Shown one piece after another: positions 15,813 to 24,460 of a DNA stretch of 64,000 bases. Each line of letters begins with the position of its first letter. The stretch's first letter is position 1. Position numbers and translations under genes: made by a program. This DNA is from JAICJR01 sp963848495. Its GTDB lineage: Bacteria > Actinomycetota > Thermoleophilia > Solirubrobacterales > Thermoleophilaceae. The notes below the pieces were generated by a model, which was not told the origin of the DNA, did no database searches, and saw only the letters and a list, made by a program, of their open reading frames with translations. Location of the stretch: the NCBI GenBank assembly GCA_963848495.1, contig CAWKDV010000004.1:992001-1056000 (forward strand), read 5' to 3'.

Positions 15813-17627
15813 CTACGAGCTGGCTGAGCCGCCCGCCCGCTGAAAGCCGTTGCTGGCGCGGCTGGACTCTTCTCGGTACGCGCGGAGGACGTCTTGGTGG
15901 CTGATCCAGCCCACGACGGCCTCCCCGTCCGGGCCGAGGACCGGTAAGCCGCGCTCCGCGCTCTCGCCGAGCAGCTGGGCTGCTTGGTCGAGCTTGTCCT
16001 CGCTTTGCAGCCTGGGGATGGGTCGCGCGAGCGCCGCGGCGGTCACCGAGCCGTTCGCTTCGGCGAGCGCCGGCTCGAGGTCCTCGATGGAGACGACCCC
16101 CACGAGCGCGCCGCGGTGGTCGACGACCGGCAGCGCCTGCTCGTCGGTGCCGGCGAACAGCCCGGCGAGCTCCGCCAGCGGGATGTCGGCGTCCACGCTG
16201 GCCGGCATCGGGCGCATCGCCTCACTCACCGTGACCACGTGCATCGGGCCCTCGGGCGCACGGTGGTCGATGTCGATGCCACGCCGTCGCAGCTTGAGCG
16301 TGTAGATGGTGTCGCCGGTCAGGGCGCCGCTGATGCCGGTGGCGACCACGACTGCGAGCATCAGCGGCAGGATGATGGCGTAGTCGCCGGTGAGCTCGAA
16401 GATGATCAGGACGGCCGTGATCGGTGCCCTCGCCGCAGCTGCGAAGACCGCGCCCATCCCGACGAGGGCGTAGGCGCCGGGAGTGGTCACCCAACCTGGG
16501 TCAAGGGCGTGAAAGGACTGCCCGAAGCCAGAGCCGAGCATGGCGCCCATGAACAGCGAGGGGGCGAAGACGCCACCTGAGCCGCCGATCGCGATCGTAA
16601 GGCTGGTGGCCACGAGCTTGCCCGCGAGCAGGAGGAGGAGGAAGCCGATCAGGTAGTGGCCGGCCACGGCTGACTGAAGCACCGGGTAGCCCACGCCGTA
16701 CATCTGCGGGAGGACGAAGAGCAGGGCGCCCAGGAGCACGCCACCAGCGGCCGGGCGCAGCCACTCCGGGCCGTGCCAGACCCGATCCGCGATGTCCTCA
16801 GAGCCATAGAGCATGCGGATGAAGGCGATGCCGACGAATGCGCCCAGGACGCCGAGCAGCGCGTAGAGCGGGTACTCGGCGCCGGAGTGGAGCTGGAACT
16901 CGGGCAGGTGCAGGAAGGCCGCCGACCCGAACGCGATCCGCCCGATCGCGGAGGCGGTGACCGAGCTCAGCACGACGAGGGCGAACGACTCGGTCTGGAA
17001 GTCCCGCAGGATCACCTCGAGCGCGAAGAACACCCCGGCGATGGGCGCGTTGAAGGTCGCCGCAATCCCGCCCGCGGCCCCGCATGCCACTAGGAGGCGC
17101 AGGGACCGCTCCGGCAGCCGGGCGACCTGGCCGATCGTCGAGCCGAGCGCGGAGCCGATCTGGACGATCGGGCCCTCGCGCCCCACCGAGCCCCCGGAGC
17201 CGATGCACAGTGCGGAGGCCAGCGCCTTCACGAGCGAGACCCGCGGACGGATGCGCCCGCCGTGGCGCGCGACGGCCAGCATCACCTCCGGCACGCCGTG
17301 ACCGCGAGCCTCCGGGGCGAAGCGAGCCACAAGCGGTCCGTAGACGAGACCGCCGAGGATCGGCGCGACCAGCAGGCACGCCCTCCCGAGCCCGAACCAG
17401 TGGCCCGCCGGGTGCGGATGGGCGCTCAACTCGCCATGGCCGGTGAAGACCAAGGTGAAGCCCTTGATCAGGTAGCGAAAGGCGATTGCGCCCAGCCCGG
17501 CGCCGACGCCGACGACCAGTGCGAAAACTACGAGCGCCTTGCTGCCTGCCTGGTAGCGCGCCAGCCCGGTCGCCGCCATCGCGGAGGCCGGGCGCGGCCC
17601 GCCGCCGTTCGTCGACTCAGCTGACAA
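15813..17627 (-). CDS. CLC-type chloride channel/transporter with two CBS domains
   Basis: A 604-residue CLC membrane protein. The ion-path motifs are GHGVP (GSGIP-like), GREGP with the gating glutamate, and GGSGGVFAPSLFMGA. Two CBS domains follow in the cytosolic C-terminus (~475-590), usually nucleotide sensors. The GHGVP and GREGP motifs mark it as an ordinary chloride CLC, not the fluoride-specific CLC-F group (which has a different first motif), although fluoride genes occur in this window. The start is TTG 17627 behind GAGG. A GTAnGnGCnCnTAC palindrome lies ~50 bases upstream, shared with the neighbouring Crp/Fnr gene. Confidence 0.93.
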   Translation of the reverse strand: MSAESTNGGGPRPASAMAATGLARYQAGSKALVVFALVVGVGAGLGAIAFRYLIKGFTLVFTGHGELSAHPHPAGHWFGLGRACLLVAPILGGLVYGPLVARFAPEARGHGVPEVMLAVARHGGRIRPRVSLVKALASALCIGSGGSVGREGPIVQIGSALGSTIGQVARLPERSLRLLVACGAAGGIAATFNAPIAGVFFALEVILRDFQTESFALVVLSSVTASAIGRIAFGSAAFLHLPEFQLHSGAEYPLYALLGVLGAFVGIAFIRMLYGSEDIADRVWHGPEWLRPAAGGVLLGALLFVLPQMYGVGYPVLQSAVAGHYLIGFLLLLLAGKLVATSLTIAIGGSGGVFAPSLFMGAMLGSGFGQSFHALDPGWVTTPGAYALVGMGAVFAAAARAPITAVLIIFELTGDYAIILPLMLAVVVATGISGALTGDTIYTLKLRRRGIDIDHRAPEGPMHVVTVSEAMRPMPASVDADIPLAELAGLFAGTDEQALPVVDHRGALVGVVSIEDLEPALAEANGSVTAAALARPIPRLQSEDKLDQAAQLLGESAERGLPVLGPDGEAVVGWISHQDVLRAYREESSRASNGFQRAGGSASS

Positions 17628-17677
17628 GCGTCATCCTCACGCCTTGAGGTAATACCCCGCAGTTCGCGCACGGGTAT

Positions 17678-17691
17678 GTATGTGCTCTTAC
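17678..17691. promoter_or_regulatory. Palindromic operator candidate, copy 1
   Basis: GTATGTGCTCTTAC fits the perfect palindrome GTAnGnGCnCnTAC. It lies 50 bases before the TTG of the CLC gene. An identical pattern occurs at 18505-18518 beside the Crp/Fnr-type regulator, whose family binds sites of this size. Confidence 0.55.
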
Positions 17692-18458
17692 ACAGGGGGC
17701 GGCGCCGCCGCGCGGCCCACCGCGTGCCGTGCCAGCAGTGGCTCGAGTTCCTCGGGGATCGGGAGGGGCAGCAGCCAGCTGCGGTCCTCGTTCCTGAGTA
17801 GGAGCTTCCGCTCGCGCAGCTCGCCGAGCGCGTTGGTCACGGATGGCCGCTGGGCGCTCACCAGCTTCGAGAGCGTCAGGTGGGTGAGCGGCAGGTCGAG
17901 CCGCACTCCCTGCTTCGACACGCGGCCCCAGCGCTGGGCGAGATGCCAGAAGAGCAGCAGCAGCCGGTCTTCGATGCGTCCCTGGTGCGAGATCGCCAGG
18001 TTCAGGGCGAGGCCGTGCGTCCGCCACACCGCGCGCAACGCGATGCGGCCGAAGATCTGCGGCCAGGGCGCCGCCCTGAGGCTGAAGGTGCCGTCGAGCA
18101 CGGCGAGCTCCGCGGAATCGAGCACGGTCCAGCACAGCGTCCCATTGAGCGGCGACAGATCGCTCGCACGCACATCGCCGGGATGGATCAGGTCGCCGGT
18201 GCCGATCAGCTCCGCGGCGACGCTCCCCGCCACCTCGATCTCTCGGAGCAGCAGGCCCGTGATCACGAGGAATCCGATCAGTCCGGGGTGATCCATGCGG
18301 CGGGCGAGCGCCGCCTCGTCGCCGACCGCCAGGGTGACGGCGGGCACGACCACGCGCTCGCGGGCGCGTCGCTGCTCGTTCTCCGGCAGGTCGGTGCCGA
18401 GATCCGGGTCCTGAACCAGGAGCTGGACGAGGCGGTGCGGCTCGAGCATGGTCCCCAT
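17688..18458 (-). CDS. Crp/Fnr-family transcriptional regulator
   Basis: A 256-residue regulator. The N-terminal ~150 residues resemble a degenerate cyclic-nucleotide-binding beta-roll. The C-terminus is a winged helix (LTLSKLVSAQRPSVTNALGE is the recognition region), as in Crp proteins. No Fnr-type cysteine cluster is visible, so an iron-sulfur sensor is unlikely. ATG 18458 lacks a clear Shine-Dalgarno. The gene is divergent from the SCO1-TlpA gene and codirectional with the CLC gene. Palindromes before both suggest autoregulation and local control (inference). Confidence 0.8.
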   Translation of the reverse strand: MGTMLEPHRLVQLLVQDPDLGTDLPENEQRRARERVVVPAVTLAVGDEAALARRMDHPGLIGFLVITGLLLREIEVAGSVAAELIGTGDLIHPGDVRASDLSPLNGTLCWTVLDSAELAVLDGTFSLRAAPWPQIFGRIALRAVWRTHGLALNLAISHQGRIEDRLLLLFWHLAQRWGRVSKQGVRLDLPLTHLTLSKLVSAQRPSVTNALGELRERKLLLRNEDRSWLLPLPIPEELEPLLARHAVGRAAAPPPV

Positions 18459-18504
18459 CGTCTAACGGGACTTAACACTGCGTCACTGCAGTTACCGCGG
18501 TGAT

Positions 18505-18518
18505 GTACGTGCGCTTAC
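18505..18518. promoter_or_regulatory. Palindromic operator candidate, copy 2
   Basis: GTACGTGCGCTTAC, pattern GTAnGnGCnCnTAC, sits in the divergent spacer 46 bases before the Crp/Fnr ATG and 31 bases before the SCO1-TlpA ATG, where one bound dimer could control both genes. Confidence 0.55.
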
Positions 18519-18549
18519 CTAGTGCGTGGCGCTCGTGCACCCTGATCCT

Positions 18550-19845
18550 ATGGTGCGGCCGGTGCTCAGGACGAAGACCGTGCGGGCAGCGGCGCTTCTG
18601 GCTGTCCTCGCCGTGCTCCTCCTGGTCGGCACCATCGTCGTTGCACGGCTGCCCTCCGGTCAGGCGAACGTCCAATCCGGAACCCTGGGCGGTCGGCTTG
18701 CGATCGGGTCCTCGCTCGACAGGCGGGTGCCGAACTTCGAGCTGCTCGACGACCGCGGCCATTCGACCTCGCTGGCGAGCTTCCGCGGCCGCTACTTGAT
18801 CCTCGCTCCGTCGATGACGCTTTGTCACGAGGTCTGCCCGATGACGGCCGCGGCGCTGGAGCAGATCAGGGGCACGCTTGACCGCGACGGGTTGGGCGCG
18901 CAGGTCGCCGTCGCCGAGGCGACCGTCGATCCTTGGCGCGACAGCCCCGCTCGCCTGCGCGCCTACCGGCGCACCTTCGGCACCGACTTCAGGTCGCTGA
19001 CCGGCACGCCCACAGAGATCAAACGGCTCTGGAAGTTCTTCGGCGTCTACTACCGGCGCGTTGCGCAGGGCAAGCCGCCCGACCTGGACTGGCTCACCAA
19101 CCGGCCCGAGCGCTTTGACGTCGAGCACACGGACGGCCTCTTCATCATCGACCCGAAGGGCCGCTGGCGGGTGGCGATCATCGGCATGCCGGCGATCGGC
19201 GGCTCGCTCCCGGCGCGGCTGAGGAGGCTGCTCAACGACCAGGGGCGGAGCAACCTCCGCCATCCCCAGACACCCTGGACCCCTAAACAGGCGCTGGCCG
19301 ACCTCTTCGCCGTCAAGGCGAGCGAGGACGCCGCCACCGGTCCCGCCGTCACGGCCGGCAAGATCCCAGGTCCGGCCGCCGCCCGGGCTGCGCTGGCCGG
19401 CTCACCGGCGCCGCTCGGTCGGCTCCACTCGCAGTCCGGCCTGCTCGTGGGAGGAGGAAGCGGCGCCTTCAGGGCCCGGCTCGCGGCGCTGCGCGGGCGG
19501 GCGGTGGTGATCAACGAATGGGCCTCGTGGTGCCTACCCTGCCGGAACGAGTTCCCGCTCTTCGCGCGCGCCTCGGTGGCCTACGGCCGCCGGGTCGCCT
19601 TCCTCGGACTGAACGTCAGCGACGGCGCCGGCAACGCCAGATCCTTCCTGCGAACTCATCCGGTCAGCTATCCAAGCTACACCGACGAAACAGGCGCGAT
19701 CGCCGCGTCCTACGGCAGCGTCTCGGCGCTCCCGACCACCCTCTTCATCGCGCCCGACGGGCACAGGGCCGACACCCACATCGGCTACTACAGCGCGCAG
19801 GCCGCGCTCGACTCGGACATCGAGCGCTACGCGCTGGGCCGCTAG
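18550..19845 (+). CDS. SCO1/SenC-thioredoxin (TlpA-like) fusion, membrane-anchored
   Basis: A 431-residue exported protein. One N-terminal helix (~11-33) anchors it. A SCO1/SenC domain follows with the copper site CHEVC (Cys92, Cys96) and His193 (EHTDGLF). A TlpA-like thioredoxin domain comes next, with WCLPC (Cys328, Cys331) and the cis-proline region SALPTT. SCO1 delivers copper to the CuA site of cytochrome oxidase and TlpA reduces the cysteines, so the fusion joins both steps. ATG 18550 is preferred over GTG 18526. A CtaG remnant follows directly, consistent with oxidase assembly. Confidence 0.88.
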   Translation: MVRPVLRTKTVRAAALLAVLAVLLLVGTIVVARLPSGQANVQSGTLGGRLAIGSSLDRRVPNFELLDDRGHSTSLASFRGRYLILAPSMTLCHEVCPMTAAALEQIRGTLDRDGLGAQVAVAEATVDPWRDSPARLRAYRRTFGTDFRSLTGTPTEIKRLWKFFGVYYRRVAQGKPPDLDWLTNRPERFDVEHTDGLFIIDPKGRWRVAIIGMPAIGGSLPARLRRLLNDQGRSNLRHPQTPWTPKQALADLFAVKASEDAATGPAVTAGKIPGPAAARAALAGSPAPLGRLHSQSGLLVGGGSGAFRARLAALRGRAVVINEWASWCLPCRNEFPLFARASVAYGRRVAFLGLNVSDGAGNARSFLRTHPVSYPSYTDETGAIAASYGSVSALPTTLFIAPDGHRADTHIGYYSAQAALDSDIERYALGR

Positions 19846-19901
19846 CTCGGCCCGCTGCCCAAGCCGCGCTGGTTCGGGACTGGGCGCGCCTCGGCTACGT
19901 C

Positions 19902-20237
19902 GTGGTCGTGCGCTTCGCCGGAGCCGCGCTCGCCAACGCCTTCGTCTGGGGTGGCACCGTCTTCTACCCGTACTACAACGGGCGCGACGCCCGCTTCGGG
20001 CTGAGCGCCCTCAGCGATCAGAACGTCGGCGGCGCGATCATGATGCTCGAACAGATCCTCCTCACCACCGGTCTGCTCGCCTGGCTGTTCTGGCGAGCCG
20101 CGAGCATCGACGAGGAACGCCAGCAGCTACTCGACCTCGCCGAAGACCGTGGCCTCCCGCTCAGCGAAGAGCGAGCCCAGCGGGCCGCCGCCAGCCGCAC
20201 CACGGCACAACTGCGCCAACGCATCATCGACGCCTGA
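19902..20237 (+). pseudogene. Truncated CtaG-like cytochrome oxidase assembly protein
   Basis: About 111 residues from GTG 19902 matching only the C-terminal end of caa3-type CtaG proteins: TVFYPYYNGRDARFGLSALS, then DQNVGGAIMMLEQ, one or two membrane helices, and a charged tail with DLAEDRGLPLSEERAQRA. Full-length CtaG has about seven helices. The missing N-terminal part cannot be upstream, because the fusion gene ends 56 bases before. It is either a relic of a deletion or a very short stand-alone protein. Confidence 0.6.
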
Positions 20238-20241
20238 GCGC

Positions 20242-22002
20242 TCAGGCGGGCACGGCGCTGGGGGGTGAGGGCGGCCGCTGGGGCTCCGGAGGGGCGAGCT
20301 GGTCGAGACCGAGGCCCTCCGGCGCATGCAGCGCGAGCATGGCGGTCTCCGCCGCGTTGGGATCCGCGCTGTCGAGCAGCGAGACCGAGATCATCGTGAC
20401 GAATGCCACCGGCACCGACACCACGGCCGGCTGGCTCAGAAGCGCCCCGAGCGCGCCGGAGACGTCGCCCGCGATCAGGCCGGCGAAGATGCAGGCGCTG
20501 GTCAGACCAGCGCCGGTGATCATGCCCACGGCGGCGCCGCGGGCCGTCAATCCCCGCCACCAGATGCCGAGCAGGAACATCGGGCAGAAGCTGCTCGCGG
20601 CGATGGCGAAGGCCCAGCCCACCAGCACGCCGATGTCGAGGCCGCTCGCGAGCAGGGCGAGCCCGACCGGCAGGACGACCCCGGCCACGGCGCAGATGCG
20701 GAACAGGCGGCGCCGCCCGCGCGTGCTCGCCGGCGCACCGCGGACCCGGCCCCAGATGTCGTACGACAGCGTGCCGGCGATCGACACGAGCAGCCCTGAG
20801 GCGGTGGACAGGAAGGCGGCGAACGCGCCGGCCGCGGTGAGAGCGGAGAGCAGCTCGCCAGCGGCACCGGGCCACGCCAGATGCGGCAGGCGGAGCACAA
20901 CGGAGTCGGTGTCGCCGGTGACGTAGAGCCCGGGTGCGAGCGCCCTGCCCATCAGCCCGTACACGATCGGGAAGAGATAGAAGAGCCAGAGGAGGCCGAG
21001 CACGCGCACGGTGGTGCGCCGGGCTGCCGGCCCATCGCGGTTGGTGTAGAAGCGGACCAGGATGTGCGGCAGGCCCATCGTTCCGAGGACGGTGGCGATG
21101 AGCAGCGAGTAGACAAACAACGGGCCGTCCCGCCCGCTGTGCCCCACGGGCTTCGACCAGATCGAGCCGGTCCCGGCCTCGACCCCGTCGGAGAGCGGGA
21201 CCGCGCCGCCGGGTGGCAGGGTCAGCACGCCGCGCGGGAGGGTGACCCGCTCACCCGCCGCAGCGTGGCGCGCAGCGCCATCGATCCGGTAGTTCTCCGC
21301 CCTGGTGAAGGTGACGGTGCGCGGGTTGTCGAGCCTGACGCTCAGCCCGGCTGCCGGAGCGTGCGGCACGCCGTCGCCGAACAGTGTGCGGTGCTGAGGT
21401 AGCCCGCCGAGGTAGATCAGGAGCAGGCAGGCCGGAAGCGCGATCGCGAACGTCTTGATCCAGAACTGGACGGCCTGGACGTAGGTGATGCCGCGCATGC
21501 CACCGAGGCCCACGTTCACAGCAACGATCGCCCCGACCACAACCACTCCGACCCAGTAGGGAGCGCCCGTGACCTCGTTCAGCGTGATCCCGGCGCCCTT
21601 CAGCTGCGGCACGAGGTAGAAGCCGGCGATCCCGAGCACGATCGTCGCCGCGAGGAGGCGCATGCCCGGGCTTCCTAGGCGCGCCTCGACGAAATCGGAG
21701 ATCGTGAACGCGCCGAAGCGCCGCAGCGGCGCCGCGACGAACAGGAGCAGCGTGAGATAGCCCGCGGTGAACCCGACCGAGAGCCAGAGCGCATCGGCTC
21801 CCAGCTTCATGACCAGCCCGGCGATGCCGAGGAAGCTGGCCGCGGACAGGTACTCGCCCGAGACCGCGGCGGCGTTCCACCCCGGGCTGATCGCCCGCGA
21901 GGCGACGAACAGGTCCGACGTCGTGCGGGCGAAGCGGACTGCCCAGGTGCCGAGCCCGAGCGTGCCGATCGTGACCACGCTCACAGCGATGATCGCCGTC
22001 AT
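20242..22002 (-). CDS. actP: Sodium:solute symporter, cation/acetate symporter ActP-like
   Basis: A 586-residue SSS-family symporter with ~13 helices. Family marks are SGEYLSAASFLGIAGL in helix 2, GMRGITYVQAVQFW, GLPHILVRFYTNRD and AFLSTASGLLVSIAGTLSYD. It carries a periplasmic insertion (~240-310). The position between an acetate channel/AcsA locus and a LytS/LytTR pair supports acetate (or short monocarboxylates) as substrate. ATG 22002 overlaps the stop of the small partner (ATGA). Next to a proline-rich C-terminus there is no extra domain. Confidence 0.88.
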   Translation of the reverse strand: MTAIIAVSVVTIGTLGLGTWAVRFARTTSDLFVASRAISPGWNAAAVSGEYLSAASFLGIAGLVMKLGADALWLSVGFTAGYLTLLLFVAAPLRRFGAFTISDFVEARLGSPGMRLLAATIVLGIAGFYLVPQLKGAGITLNEVTGAPYWVGVVVVGAIVAVNVGLGGMRGITYVQAVQFWIKTFAIALPACLLLIYLGGLPQHRTLFGDGVPHAPAAGLSVRLDNPRTVTFTRAENYRIDGAARHAAAGERVTLPRGVLTLPPGGAVPLSDGVEAGTGSIWSKPVGHSGRDGPLFVYSLLIATVLGTMGLPHILVRFYTNRDGPAARRTTVRVLGLLWLFYLFPIVYGLMGRALAPGLYVTGDTDSVVLRLPHLAWPGAAGELLSALTAAGAFAAFLSTASGLLVSIAGTLSYDIWGRVRGAPASTRGRRRLFRICAVAGVVLPVGLALLASGLDIGVLVGWAFAIAASSFCPMFLLGIWWRGLTARGAAVGMITGAGLTSACIFAGLIAGDVSGALGALLSQPAVVSVPVAFVTMISVSLLDSADPNAAETAMLALHAPEGLGLDQLAPPEPQRPPSPPSAVPA

Positions 22003-22325
22003 CTGCCCACCAGGTCCCGAAACTCGTCGTCGAGCGCATCCGCTCGGCGCTGGTAGAGCCAGCCCAGGCCCACGAAGCACGGGAACAGCGGCACCGCGAC
22101 CAGCACGATCGGGAGCGGTATGCCGGCCACCGTCAGGGAACCGAGACCCGGCGCGAGATAGAGCAGCAGCGGCAGCGCCCCGAGGATGCCGGCGAACGCC
22201 ACCAGAGCCAGGAGCGAGAGCGTGAGCTGGGCGCGGACCAGTCGGCGCAGGTAGAGGCCGCCGTGGGCGGTGGCGTCGGCGAGCTCGTCGCGCGGCGTGC
22301 GGCGCCCCGGCGAGGACGGGGTCAC
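21999..22325 (-). CDS. Small two-helix membrane partner of the symporter (DUF485-like)
   Basis: A 108-residue protein with two hydrophobic helices (LTLSLLALVAFAGILGALPL and a second around LPIVLVAVPLFPCFVGLGW), followed by a charged tail RRADALDDEFRDLV. Small proteins of this type (DUF485/DUF4212-like) regularly precede ActP-type symporters and are thought to assist them. GTG 22325 follows GAGG, 7 bases after the response-regulator stop; the frame extending to 22364 is not used. Confidence 0.75.
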   Translation of the reverse strand: MTPSSPGRRTPRDELADATAHGGLYLRRLVRAQLTLSLLALVAFAGILGALPLLLYLAPGLGSLTVAGIPLPIVLVAVPLFPCFVGLGWLYQRRADALDDEFRDLVGR

Positions 22326-22332
22326 TCGGCCC

Positions 22333-23094
22333 TCACAACCCCAGCCGCCGGCGGAGCTCGGCAACCTCCCGGCGCGCCACCGGAACCTGGTGTGAACCTG
22401 GGAACAGGAGGGTCGCGGTGCCGTTCAGCTGGGGCCTGATCTCGGTGGCCCGGCGAAGGTTCACCACGTACTGGCGATGCACGCGGACGAACCCGAGCGA
22501 CTCCCACCTGTGCGCGATGTCGCTGAGGCTGCCGCGCACGAGGAAGCGGCCGTCGTCGGTCACGACGCGCACGTAGTCCCCGCTCGCGCAGAGATAGAGG
22601 ATGGAGGAGCGGCCGACCAGCCTCGTGGTGCCGGCGGCGAGGCTGTCGACGGGCACGATCTCGTCGTCGCCGGAAGCGGCGGCTCTGCCCGTCTCGCCGC
22701 CGGCGTCGGTCACCTCAACAGCAGTGAGGGAGCCCACGCGCTCGACTGCCTCGTCGAGACGGGTGCGGCTCACCGGCTTCACCAGGTAGTCCACCGCCCG
22801 CAGCTCGAACGCCTGAACTGCCGCGTCCTCGTAGGCGCTGACGAACACGATCGCCGGAGGACTGGCGAAGCGCCTGAGGGTCTGCGCGAGCTCGAGCCCG
22901 TCGAGGTCCGGCATCCGGACGTCGATAAAGACGGCGTGATAGTCCTCTCGGTCGTTGAGGCAGCGCAGGGCCTCGCTGCCGCTCGAGGCGAAGTCGACGT
23001 GCCGGACCGCCGGCGAGGCGCGCAGCATTCGCACGAGATCGCGCAGCGCCGGCCGCTCGTCATCGACAGCCAGGAAGCGCAGCCCATCGCTCAT
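22333..23094 (-). CDS. LytTR-type response regulator
   Basis: A 253-residue response regulator. The receiver domain (1-~120) has acidic pocket VDDE and phospho-acceptor Asp58 in FIDVRMPD, with Lys in YLVKP. The C-terminal LytTR DNA-binding domain (~150-250) is marked by ILYLCASGDYVRV, RVHRQYVVNL and VPVARREVAELR. It pairs with the kinase upstream (ATGA overlap) and probably controls the acetate transporters on both sides. Confidence 0.92.
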   Translation of the reverse strand: MSDGLRFLAVDDERPALRDLVRMLRASPAVRHVDFASSGSEALRCLNDREDYHAVFIDVRMPDLDGLELAQTLRRFASPPAIVFVSAYEDAAVQAFELRAVDYLVKPVSRTRLDEAVERVGSLTAVEVTDAGGETGRAAASGDDEIVPVDSLAAGTTRLVGRSSILYLCASGDYVRVVTDDGRFLVRGSLSDIAHRWESLGFVRVHRQYVVNLRRATEIRPQLNGTATLLFPGSHQVPVARREVAELRRRLGL

Positions 23095-24269
23095 GCCGCC
23101 CGCACCCCTGCCCTGAACTTGGGGATGGTCATGACCACCGTGGTCCCCTCGCCGTGCGTCGAGCGCAGTTCGAGCCCGTAGCCCTCGCCGAAGGCGCCGC
23201 GTAGGCGACTGTGCACGTTGGAGAGGCCGATGCCCTCGCCCGCGCCGCTGAGCGCGGCGTGCGCGAGCGCCTCGTCCATCCCGACGCCGTCGTCGCTGAC
23301 GCTCACCTCCGCGTCGCGGCCGAGGTCACTGCCGACTATCTCCACACGCCGGATGCCGAGGCTCCTCTCCACGCCGTGGCGGATTGCGTTCTCGACCAGC
23401 GGCTGCAGCGACAGGACGGGTAGCACGGCCTGAAGCACCTCGGGCGCCACCTCGAGCCGGACGCTGAGGCGCTCGCCGAAACGCGCACGTTCGAGCCGCA
23501 GGTACTTCTCCACGTAGCGGAGCTCCTCGGCGAGCGTGACGTACGGATGATCTCGCCGGAAGGCGTAGCGGATGAACTCGGCGAACTCGGTGAGCAGTTC
23601 ACGCGCCTGCTCAGGGTCGGCGTGAATCTCGCTCGCCACCGCGGCGAGCGCGTTGTAGATGAAATGGGGCGAGATCTGAGCCCGCAGCGCACGCAGCTCG
23701 GCTTCGGCGAGCCGCTCGTCCTGGGCCGCGAGGGCGGCGAGCGCAAGCTGCGCCGATACGAGAGCCGCCGTCTCCTCGACCCCACGAGTGTCCTCCGGCC
23801 GGAGCCGACCCGCATCCGGATAGAGCGTCACGAGCGTCCCCACGCGATCCCCGTGCACGGCGAGCGGAGCGGCGATCGCGGCGTGGAGCGGACACCCTGG
23901 CGTCTCGCACCGGAACCGGGTCTGCACGCTCACGCGGTCGTCCCGAGGCGAGTCGACGGGAAGGTGCGCGCCGGCACGATGGTGGTGGGAGCCTAGGCCC
24001 TCGAAGGCGAGCACCTGCCCGCCGGCGTCCAGCAGGGCGATCGCCGGCGCCTGCGTCAGCGCCCTGAGGTGCGGCGCCGACGTTTGCGCGCTCTGCATCG
24101 ACAGGCCCTTGCGGAGCTGCGGGAGCGTCGCCATCGCCTCGTGCAGCGCCGCCTGCATCGCCTGGCGCTCGGGACTGATGACGCGCCGCGGCCCGCTGAG
24201 CAGCCTGGCGGCGGCATACATCGACGCCGCCAAGGCGAAGCCGACGATCACACCCAGTGCCACTCCCAT
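23091..24269 (-). CDS. LytS/YpdA-type sensor histidine kinase
   Basis: A 392-residue kinase. One N-terminal helix is followed by a GAF-like sensor region (~60-180) with a CETPGCPLH motif. The His_kinase domain has His202 in ISPHFIYN and VENAIRHG (N-box), then DDGVGM and GIGLSNVHSRL (G-boxes). LytS/LytTR pairs of this kind regulate small-organic-acid uptake. Start ATG 24269; it is divergent from the SatP-type gene across a 191-base spacer with several dyads. Confidence 0.9.
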   Translation of the reverse strand: MGVALGVIVGFALAASMYAAARLLSGPRRVISPERQAMQAALHEAMATLPQLRKGLSMQSAQTSAPHLRALTQAPAIALLDAGGQVLAFEGLGSHHHRAGAHLPVDSPRDDRVSVQTRFRCETPGCPLHAAIAAPLAVHGDRVGTLVTLYPDAGRLRPEDTRGVEETAALVSAQLALAALAAQDERLAEAELRALRAQISPHFIYNALAAVASEIHADPEQARELLTEFAEFIRYAFRRDHPYVTLAEELRYVEKYLRLERARFGERLSVRLEVAPEVLQAVLPVLSLQPLVENAIRHGVERSLGIRRVEIVGSDLGRDAEVSVSDDGVGMDEALAHAALSGAGEGIGLSNVHSRLRGAFGEGYGLELRSTHGEGTTVVMTIPKFRAGVRAA

Positions 24270-24352
24270 CCCTCAGTACCTCCGGTTGCACATTAATGGC
24301 TCGCAGCCGAGCGGTCAGCGGCAACCGTTCGTCTCCGCTCTTACACCGCTCG

Positions 24353-24442
24353 TCGAAGTCCTTCGACCGCGTGGCGAACGCCACCTTGTGTGAGACGGCA
24401 CAAGTCGTAATTTTGCCGCAATTCGGCTGCCGTGCGGCAGCC
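24353..24442. promoter_or_regulatory. Cluster of four dyads in the acetate promoter region
   Basis: Between the kinase and the SatP-type gene lie TCGAAG-TC-CTTCGA (24353-24366), GTGGCG-AA-CGCCAC (24371-24384), CTTGTG-N8-CACAAG (24385-24404) and GGCTGCCG-TG-CGGCAGCC (24425-24442). The last ends just before the ribosome binding site AAGGAGAGG. They are candidate operators or leader hairpins for acetate control. Confidence 0.5.
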
Positions 24443-24460
24443 AGGAAGGAGAGGGGTGAA

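Noticed and set aside
15397..15843. 148-codon plus-strand frame after the IS21 element
   Set aside because: Mostly low-complexity translation overlapping the CLC gene end; only a short tail looks protein-like, so it was described as a gap.
15813..17627. CLC protein as a fluoride exporter (CLC-F)
   Set aside because: It carries GHGVP and GREGP motifs of ordinary chloride CLCs and CBS domains; CLC-F proteins differ at the first motif and no fluoride switch precedes the gene.
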